Shown here piece by piece: positions 57,047 through 64,000 of a stretch of DNA of 64,000 nucleotides (its first letter is position 1; each line of letters opens with the position of its first letter). The notes under the pieces were generated by a model, which worked only from the letters and a program-made list of their open reading frames with translations, ran no database searches and was not told the DNA's origin. This DNA is from Blumeriella jaapii (taxonomy: Eukaryota > Ascomycota > Leotiomycetes > Helotiales > Drepanopezizaceae): assembly GCA_009599575.1 (NCBI GenBank), contig VWND01000076.1, positions 1,674,001-1,738,000 on the forward strand. Reading direction: 5' to 3'. A program made the position numbers and the translations under genes.

Positions 57047-57561
57047 ATGTCGACCGCGCAACCAGCCCCCAAAGTCGATCTCATCCTCCAGGTCAAGGTC
57101 TTCTTCGATCCCAAGGATCGCGAAACCTTCCTCGCAGCGTTCAAGCCCGTCTACGATCTCGTCGTCGCCGAGCCGGAATGCGCGTATTTCTTTTTTGGGG
57201 AGGATGTACAGGAGCCGGGCGCTTTCAGGTGGACTGAGGGGTGGACGAAGGATGTTACGTGGTTTATGACTGTGGGTTTGTCCTACATTCTGTACCGCGA
57301 AGAGTGCATTCACAAGATAAGAGATAGTGATGCTTAGGAGTGTATAGAGAGTGTTGAAATAGATGAATACTGATAGCTTAGTAGAACCAGATGCAAAAAG
57401 AGTACTACAAGGAGTATTTGAGGATCACCGAAGCGCTTTTCATCAAAGATCGTAAGTCTCTCTGTTTTTTTCGTACCACAAAGCAAGATGTTTTTTGACC
57501 CAGAACAGGTATTGCGGAAATGTACAAGCCCGTTGAGGAATACGGGCACATCAGGATGTGA
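57047..57561 (+). CDS. Small ABM-fold (antibiotic biosynthesis monooxygenase-like) protein
   Basis: 112-residue predicted dimeric alpha/beta-barrel protein. Exons 57047-57271, 57391-57451 and 57509-57561 (introns 119 and 57 bases). The N-terminal half has the ABM ferredoxin-like pattern: strand LILQVKVFFDP, helix KDRETFLAAFKPVYDLVVA, strand ECAYFFFGEDVQEPGAFRW, then TEGWTKDVTWFMT. Conserved-looking C-terminal elements are KEYYKEYLRITEALFIKDR and MYKPVEEYGHIRM. Such proteins act as cofactor-free monooxygenases, in quinone or heme chemistry, or as clustered accessory proteins; the substrate here is unknown. It ends about 100 bases from the 3' end of kynureninase, with which it converges, so it may belong to the kynurenine cluster. 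Confidence 0.7.
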
Positions 57562-57658
57562 TAAATAATTAGTTGTAACTAATCGGATATTCATTCTTTA
57601 TCTTTTGGTCCCAATATAACACTACACCGATTCCCAATTTAAGACGAATTATATTAAA

Positions 57659-59186
57659 TTAGTCAAGCTTGTCGAGTGCCTCATTGAGCAACTTCACAAA
57701 CTCAAACACCTCAGCATAGGTATTATATAATGGCACCGGGGCCACTCTCATGACATCTGGCTTTCGCTTATCCGCCACAATGCCCGCCTCGTCCAGCGTG
57801 GCGCTTACAGTATCCAGTTTGCCCTCACTGAACATCACACTCAATTGGGTACCGCGCCATTCAGGACTCGAGGGAGTGATGATCTTGAAGCTGCGATTGT
57901 AGTGCGGGCTGGCGTGCAGCAGATGTTCGAGGTACCCGGTGATCATGACGGACTTTTGGCGGATGGCTGACATAGACGTTTGGGCGAAGACGGACAGAGA
58001 TCCGGCAAGGGAGGCGAGTTCTACGGTCGACGAGGTGGATACTTGATAGCCAGAAGCGCCTGGGCTGGGACGGAATTCTGAATCTTTGTTAGCATCGAGT
58101 CTTTAGACTCTGGGCTGGAGTGACGAGTTACATACCATTTTTCATGTTCATCCGTCCGACCTGATCACCACCATACCATCCCGCCAATCTGGGTCTGTAC
58201 GTCGGTCTCTGATCCTCGCCGTTGGTGTATTCGACCTTCCCATGCCTCTCATGGACGTAGAATCCTCCAACCCCACCAGGCCCGGAATTAAGGTACTTGT
58301 ACGTACACCAGACCGCGAAGTCCACATTCCAATCATGCAAATGTAGCGGTACATTTCCGACAGCGTGAGCAAGGTCCCAACCCACAAATAGCCCCTTAGC
58401 TTGTGCGTACGCAGTGATCGTCTTGATATCGAAGAATTGGCCCGTGTAGTATTGAATTCCAGGTAACAAGAGAAGAGCAGTGCTCTCAGCGTGCTCATCG
58501 ATGACCTTCAGAATACTCTCGGTCGTCACCTCGTACGTTCCATCCTCGGGTCCAATCATGATCATGTTCTCCTTGGGATCGTACCCACGTTGCTGGATCT
58601 GAGACTCGATCGCGAAGTGATCACTAGGAAACGCTTTCCAGTCCATGATGATCTTGCTTTTTCCCGCGGTGGGGAGATAGAAACTCGCCATCAGCAAATG
58701 CAAGTTGACTGTCAAACTGGCCATGATTCCCGTCTCAGAGGGGGATGCTCCGATGATAGGAGAGAGTTGGCGAGATACATCTTCGGCGAGGAGCTGCCAC
58801 TGGCACATAGGCGAGCCTTCGAGTGGCACGAAATGCCCGTGAACACCGATCGTTGCCCACGTGTCGAGATATTTGCTCAGGTACTCTCTTGTAGCTTTCG
58901 GCTGCAGTCCCAGAGAATTTCCACAGAAGTAGATAGATGGATCATCGGATTCTGGAGGATCATCAGTCAGTCATGTCATGTGATTTGGAGGGACAACGAG
59001 AGACGACGGACCTGGCTTGACCAGTGTTTTCGTCTTGATGTTCGATTTAGATGGTATGACGAATTTCTCTCTGAAGGAGCGCAGGTGGTCCTTCGCATCA
59101 AGTGACTGTGCGTATTCCAGGGTGTTTGCCTCGGCAGGGAAAAGCTGCTTGAGGAGTTGTTGATTGTCAGACATAATAGAACCCAT
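57659..59186 (-). CDS. bna5: Kynureninase (Bna5 type)
   Basis: PLP-dependent fold-type I hydrolase that splits L-kynurenine to anthranilate and alanine (or 3-hydroxykynurenine to 3-hydroxyanthranilate). Exons 59186-59012, 58951-58136 and 58077-57659 (introns 60 and 58 bases), 469 residues from [10 protein letters not shown]. Family features: [66 protein letters not shown], the PLP-ring Asp in [13 protein letters not shown], the Schiff-base lysine in [20 protein letters not shown], and [16 protein letters not shown] in the C-terminal domain. All catalytic residues are present. An in-frame hydrophobic extension upstream lacks an ATG and is not included. It is divergent from the IDO gene and close to it. 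Confidence 0.95.
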
Positions 59187-59680
59187 TTTGGCGACGCCGA
59201 AGTGAGTGAGTGCAGTTGTTGAAGCGAGAATTAAGAGAGAAAATGGAATAGAAATGAAGTAGCACAATCTGTCTCACGACTGACGTCTCTCGGTGTCACA
59301 TTAAAAGAATGTGATCGCTCATACGTTTGTCCGACCTCCGTCCCATGAGCCGAGTTGCCGGCGGAAGTTTACGTGCCGATCCGGATTCCGTGTTGCTCCC
59401 GTGCCGCTTCCGCTTCCGCTTCCGCTTCCGCCTCCTCCCGCTTCCGTGTCAACAATTTCGCCTAGACACTTCTACGGAAACGTTCTTTTCTGGGCAATGA
59501 ATCAAAAGGTTGTACCGGTGTTATTCCATCTGTAAATAGATATTCGTAGCTGTTCTCTTCCGGAATTGGCATCTCCAAATCTCATATGAAAGTCTCGTAG
59601 CACTCTGCACACGTAGGTCCCATCATTCTCGTCTCTCAGCCATCCAGCAGCAGCAGTAACGTTGCTCGAAATCTTTCGTC
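59187..59680. promoter_or_regulatory. Shared divergent promoter of kynureninase and IDO genes
   Basis: 494 bases between the start codons of bna5 (minus) and the IDO gene (plus), so both promoters lie here. Visible elements: a CRE-like TGACGTCT at 59281-59288, the kind of site bound by fungal bZIP factors, and a tandem CTTCCG array at about 59407-59446 (six units, two of them offset). The shared region makes co-regulation likely; neither element has been shown to act. Confidence 0.5.
59407..59446. repeat. CTTCCG tandem repeat in the bna5-bna2 promoter
   Basis: Four consecutive GCTTCC units followed after a short gap by another CTTCCG. It lies in the middle of the divergent promoter and may be a clustered regulator site or a simple microsatellite. 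Confidence 0.75.
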
Positions 59681-61028
59681 ATGCTGGGCCCTCTGAATAT
59701 CAACTTGACGGACTTTGGGGTGTCGGACAGAAATGGATTCTTGCCGGATCAACCGCCGCTAAAGCGACTGAGCAGCCCCGTCTATGACAGCTGGGAAAGA
59801 TTGCTCTCGCAACTCCCCTCCCTCCTCAAGACAGGCTCTACGAGAAGCGAAGTAGACAGATTACCGATACTCTCAACTTCACACCTGGTCTCTGAACGCG
59901 AATGGCAGAGAGCGTACATGATCCTATCTTTTTTCACGCACTCATACATCTGGGAAGCCGGCGGGCCATCACAGGCACGCTTCCCACTCCCATGTTCAGA
60001 AGGATCTTAATTCTGACAGAGAATTAGCGTCTTCCTGCGTCCATCTCCGTACCATTTCTCGACATCGCGTCACATCTAGGCCTTCCACCAACCGCGACTT
60101 ACGCGGCGCTCAACCTCTGGAATTATGAGTCGAGATCGGGCGTGGATGACTTCACAGATCTCGACGACCTTCGCTCACTCCACACATTCACCGGAACCAA
60201 AGACGAAGAATGGTTCTACCTCATCTCTGTTGCGATCGAAGCCTATGGGGCCAAGACCATTCCTGCAATCATGAATGCCATCGATGCCGTTCGCGCAAAC
60301 GAAGCTAGTGTTGTTGCCGCAGCACTTGTCAACTTCTCGCACAACATTAGAGAGATTGGAAACATTCTGCAGAGAATGGATGAGCACTGCTCGCCGGAGG
60401 TGTTTTATGACGAAATCCGGCCATTCTTTGCCGGAAGCAAGGATATGGCGCTTGCGGGTCTGCCAAATGGAGTGTTCTATGAGGAAGGCGACGGGAAGGG
60501 AGAGTGGCGGCAGTACAGTGGCGGAAGTAATGCCCAAAGCTCGCTCATCCAGTTTTTCGATATCGTACTGGGTGTCGAGCATCACTCGACAAAGGGGTCG
60601 AAAGCAAGGAACAGCTTCCTGCAGGTGAATTATCGCGCGCCCCCCTCGGAATCTCAGCTAATGAGTCTCAGGAAATGAGAAATTACATGCCAGGCGGGCA
60701 TCGTATCTTCCTCAAGAAGATGGAGGAGATTATCAACATCCGTGACTACGCGGAGAGCACATCGATCGCTGAAGTGACCGAGGCGTACAATCTTGCGGTC
60801 AAGGAACTCGAGCTGTTCAGAGGCATCCATATCCAGGTCGTATCCCGCTTCATCATCATCCCGTCGAGAAAGAAGAATCCGAACACGCACTCTGGGCTGA
60901 ACCTCGCAGTGGCTTCGTCGAATACGGAGCAGAAAAAGGAGCTGCACGGTACCGGAGGAACCCAGCTTCTTCCGTTCTTGAAACAGAGTCGTGACGAAAC
61001 GAAAGAAGCTACCTTGCCAATAGTATGA
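59681..61028 (+). CDS. bna2: Indoleamine 2,3-dioxygenase (Bna2 type)
   Basis: Heme enzyme that oxidises L-tryptophan to N-formylkynurenine, the first step of the kynurenine pathway. Exons 59681-59974, 60028-60624 and 60672-61028 give 415 residues. IDO signatures: THSYIWEAGGPSQRLPASIS, GLPPTATYAALNLWNYE, LRSLHTFTGTKDEEWFYLIS, AGLPNGVFYEE, SNAQSSLIQFFDIVLGVEH, EMRNYMPGGHRIFL, the proximal heme His in FRGIHIQVVSRFIIIPSR, and the C-terminal GTGGTQLLPFLKQSRDET. Intron 1 (59975-60027, 53 bases) can be spliced in frame only with a GC donor (CAG then GCACGC); no phase-matching GT donor was found. Intron 2 is 47 bases and GT..AG. It shares a promoter region with kynureninase and converges with the formamidase gene. 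Fungi often have several IDO paralogues; this may be the pathway-dedicated one or a cluster paralogue. Confidence 0.94.
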
Positions 61029-61229
61029 CGCGTGCATGGTCGGCACTTGCTTGGGGTTTCATTGTCGGAGTACAGGCGAGAGTGTCAGGGAATTGGGCAT
61101 TTTGAGCGAAGAGACAGGTTGTAGATACAGAGAGCGCGTGGCCCCGGCAGCCACCCTGTGAGCAAAAAGATGCGAACACAAGGAGAAAAGACTGTATAAG
61201 TAACGAAGAATTCATCTGCCTCGTCTACC

Positions 61230-62215
61230 TTAGAGCAACCCTCGACTCGCCGCTCGACCATTTCCCTCCCATGCTTTCAAGGTTTCGATCACTACATTCG
61301 CCATTCCGAGACCTTCTATCCACTGGTCGTCATGTGGCATGTCCAGGAAATCTTTGAGCACCAACACGCTCGCTTGCTCGCCCATAGCTTTGAGCGAGGC
61401 CCCCATGCAGTCAATCTGGCCATTATCTATCAGCTCATCGCGACTAGAGCTCACCAAAACCACAGTCTTGGCTTCGGGCCACGCCTTCAGGAGCTCAGAT
61501 TGAGCAGGCGATACGGCATCCCAGATCTCTTCGTCGTTCCCAAAAGCGCCAGCGATGAACTCCTGATACGCCGGGTGAGAGTTGTTGTCCCTCAGCAAGC
61601 GCAAGTCGTATATTCCTGCAACCCCGACGACAATCTCCGGATTCTGGAACGGCACAGATGTGGGAATTCCCATGCGAGCCAGCACCAAACTCTGAAACGC
61701 AAGAGTTGCTCCACAGGAGTGGCCGACAAGCATGTATCGGCTTCCAAAGCCGTACTTCTTTTGCAGGAAAGAGATGGAGGTAACGATATCTAAGAGATGA
61801 TCTGGATGCTTGGCATCTCTGAGCTCCGTCGCCGGGGTCGAGGGCGGCTGGGGGTGTGACGGATGAGCGGAGAGGCGGTAGGAGAGGGATGCTATGCCCA
61901 CAACATGTTTGCGCATGAGCGCTCTATGCGATTCTTTCGCATATAGGCGGCGGATCGTTGGATAAAAAGATTTGTCTGTGATGGTAGGATCGCGCCAGGC
62001 TCCGCCATGAATGTAGCTGTTCGTGTTGTCAGATGCGGCTCCTATTGTGAGAGAAAGGCAATGGCTTACATCAAGAAGAGCCCCCGCTCTTTTCGAATTG
62101 CGTTTCCTCCAAAGTGATGGTAGACCGTCAGTCTTTGTAGGTGATGATCCCCGTAGCGGAAGTCTTCTTGGACGATGACTTTGTCGACACCGATCTTCTC
62201 TCCGACGAGGGTCAT
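61230..62215 (-). CDS. bna7: Kynurenine formamidase (Bna7 type)
   Basis: Alpha/beta-hydrolase that removes the formyl group from N-formylkynurenine, the second step of the pathway. Exons 62215-62070 and 62016-61230, separated by a 53-base intron that joins LFLI to YIHGGAW; 310 residues. Diagnostic elements: the oxyanion motif YIHGGAWRDP, the nucleophile in YMLVGHSCGATLAFQS, VVGVAGIYDL, the acid in VSSSRDELIDNGQ and the His in FLDMPHDDQWIEG. These match the HGGxW/GxSxG family of fungal and animal arylformamidases. It follows the IDO gene tail-to-tail (201 bases apart), completing with kynureninase a contiguous tryptophan-to-anthranilate gene set. Confidence 0.9.
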
Positions 62216-63480
62216 TTTAAGAGAATTGATTTCGGGTGTTCGATTTTATCAAGCAGCTTGTACCACGCGTAGGTGAGATGCTGTAATCGGGTGATCGAAG
62301 AGCTGCGCCCACAGTACAAGAGGGGCAGAGCAACACCAAACACGGCAAAAATGACAAATTTTCTTAGCAAAGAAACACTATCAAAGGCGCGTTTATGATT
62401 TGTGCTCCGACATCTGATACCAAAAAAACCGAAAATAAAGGCAACGAAACTTTAGATCTTGTCCAAATCAATTTTTTCTTTCAGATAAACGCATCTACCA
62501 ATGAAAACGAATTTTGTTACCGATTACACCTCGCGATCCGTGAGACACAGGAATTTTTTGCTGGGGCAGCTTTGCGTTTGAGATGCATGTTAGCACATTC
62601 ACAGCTTGATTTGACGTATATATTGTATTAATGAATTCAGAATCCCAACAGCTTTTCAAATCTCGCTGTCATGTTTAACGTGCATTTTGATGGTCGCCGA
62701 TCCGCCGATAGGCAGCGCCTGTATATGCTGAATGTACTGTATATACTGTACATTTAATACATATATTGCATACCATGCAAATTGTGTATATAACATATTA
62801 TACGTACCGTACATCTTGCACATATTATAATGTACATACTATACATATTGCACATATTGCACATATTGTGTATATTATACATACTGTACATATTGTGTAC
62901 AGTATCATTGATGATCACGTGATGGCATACCGAAGCGTGATCGCACGTCGACTTACAGTAGAATAGAAGACACCCCAATTTACAGTACAGTCAGTACATA
63001 CATACAGTCGAAACGAGACCAGTCTGACCTCCACCGTACAGTACTGTACCTTCACGACACATAGCTGACGAGTTAGGTCTACAATTTGTTGGTTTCACAC
63101 AGTCGACATGCATGCTATGCTTACAGGCTCGGCCACAGGATCCCTTGGGGCCTCACGGTGCTCCTGCTACTGTGCAGAGTTACACTGAAGGCCAATCACC
63201 GCGCATCTGCAATGGACCATGAAGCCGGCATTATTACAGTGTATATCGCCTTCGAGAACGGAATCCAAGCTACGCATGTCTGGCTATTGGAGCTCATGGG
63301 ATTAGGTTCGCATGTTCGACGTACAGTACCAGCGGTCTTAATCCAGACCGGCAGCAGTCTGCTTCGCATTACTACCATTGCATTGTCACGACAGAAAACG
63401 TTCAGCATTTGGCGCTCCGCGATTTCACTTCCAATGAATCCATTGAGGACTGGGGCGGACAAGGCATCAACGAGTTGCTG
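62216..63480. other. Intergenic, AT-rich repeat region
   Basis: Upstream of the formamidase gene and before the monooxygenase relic. It contains an AT-rich repeat array (about 62720-62910) and GTACAGTAC-type motifs (about 62981-63055 and 63313). Between 63110 and 63450 short open frames on both strands cannot be tied to any family, although part may be a further degraded portion of the relic. Confidence 0.5.
62720..62910. repeat. AT-rich TACATATTG/TACTGTACA repeat array
   Basis: Degenerate units around 9-11 bases long (TACATATTG, CACATATTG, ATACTGTACA, TGTATATTATA) run for about 190 bases and can base-pair within the array. Open frames here read as His/Ile/Tyr repeats and are not genes. Confidence 0.75.
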
Positions 63481-63483
63481 ATT

Positions 63484-63997
63484 TCTCCCTACCGAGAGGG
63501 GGAGCTATATACACTCCTTCTATTGTACTGCTTCTTCTCAGCGAGCATGGCCAAGAACCCGGATAAAGGATGGAATCGCTTCATCTCCGTCGAGGAGCTC
63601 ATGCAACCATTTACAAGCCTGGATCCAGATCTCCAGGCCCTGTTCAAGAACTCCACCGACACCAAGCCATGGAGATTGCTTGTTCATCAACCACCCCCTA
63701 CTGTACGTGCGCAATGGCCGAACGTGCATTCTCGGCGACGCCGCTCAGAAGGGCCTGTACGTTTCCGAGCAAGTGCGGAAGCCAAGAGTGACCCGAGTCC
63801 AGGCAGCCGGTGCGAGAGTCAGGGAGAACATCAACAAGCGGATAGGTTCTCCAGTACTGTACTGTACTGTGCAGATAACACCAGGCCGTCCGGGGTACAA
63901 GGTCACGGACGAGTCGGGGAAGTCGACCATGGAAGAGACGAACGAGCATGACATGTATGCTGATGGCGCAAGAAAGGCTGCTGGCATTCACGTTTGA
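63484..63997 (+). pseudogene. Salicylate-hydroxylase-like FAD monooxygenase fragment
   Basis: The C-terminal part of a group A flavin monooxygenase (salicylate hydroxylase type) can be read in two frames. Up to about 63690 one frame gives AKNPDKGWNRFISVEELMQP, LDPDLQALFKNS and DTKPWRLLVHQP. From about 63690 another frame gives LLYVRNGRTCILGDAA, the FAD-binding GD motif region. Straight after GDAA the usual stretch (HPMxP and following helix, normally tens of residues) is missing and the text resumes as QKGLYVSEQVRKPRVTRVQA. A CAGTACTGTACTGTACTG insertion interrupts it near 63850, before GYKVTDESGKSTMEETNEHD. So there is a frameshift, a deletion and a repeat insertion. No N-terminal Rossmann GxGxxG is seen upstream. 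The relic stops at about 63997. Confidence 0.65.
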
Positions 63998-64000
63998 ACG

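Noticed and set aside
59187..59267. Hydrophobic in-frame extension upstream of kynureninase, like a signal peptide
   Set aside because: There is no ATG at its start, and kynureninases are cytosolic; the ATG at 59186 is used.
57659..62215. A polyketide or NRPS biosynthetic cluster
   Set aside because: No backbone enzyme, transporter or cluster regulator is seen in the window; only the kynurenine enzymes and small neighbours are present.
62754..62978. His/Ile/Tyr repeat frames
   Set aside because: They are translations of the AT-rich repeat array.

Overview
The window is nuclear DNA of a filamentous ascomycete (Pezizomycotina). Genes are compact, most introns are about 46-110 bases with GT..AG ends and CTAAC-like branch points, and the orthologues are typical of moulds: an Eaf6 subunit, a GT62 mannosyltransferase, Pex4, an F-box/JmjC protein, a DppV-type peptidase and kynurenine-pathway genes. 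The class cannot be settled by eye. No rRNA, tRNA, CRISPR array or intact transposon was seen. Exon coordinates were worked out by hand from splice signals and from keeping the reading frame open, so starts and exon edges are predictions.

Layout. 1-2.3 kb is gene-free, with a 72-base poly(A) tract and CTAC/CCTC microsatellites. 2.3-16.4 kb holds a 1088-residue disordered protein, a secreted beta-lactamase-like hydrolase, an SRRM1-type PWI/RS splicing protein and two uncharacterised proteins. 16.8-33 kb is a dense housekeeping stretch: FAHD1-type acylpyruvase, Eaf6, F-box/JmjC dioxygenase, eIF4A, a coiled-coil protein, a DppV-like S9 peptidase, an STK16/Env7 kinase, a poly-Asn membrane protein and 3-hydroxyanthranilate dioxygenase (Bna1). 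33.9-45 kb holds a secreted Cys-containing protein, two disordered proteins, the Golgi mannosyltransferase Anp1 and the peroxisomal E2 Pex4. 45-47.7 kb is gene-free and rich in GTACAGTAC-type repeats. 47.7-55 kb holds a conserved protein with a presequence-like N-terminus, the mRNA export factor Yra1/ALYREF and a membrane-anchored aspartic-protease-like protein that lacks its first catalytic Asp.

The most notable region is 57.0-62.2 kb. Kynureninase, indoleamine 2,3-dioxygenase and kynurenine formamidase lie side by side. Together they make up a complete route from tryptophan through N-formylkynurenine and kynurenine to anthranilate plus alanine. A small ABM-fold protein flanks them on one side. 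On the other side, at the window's end, is a broken salicylate-hydroxylase-like FAD monooxygenase. No kynurenine 3-monooxygenase is visible. The one enzyme of the quinolinate/NAD branch in the window, Bna1, is 25 kb away, so the cluster looks directed to anthranilate rather than to NAD.

Other points: two introns appear to use GC donors (FAHD1 and IDO); the eIF4A gene is one base short at an intron junction; and a GTACAGTAC-like repeat is scattered through the intergenic DNA and inserted into the monooxygenase relic.
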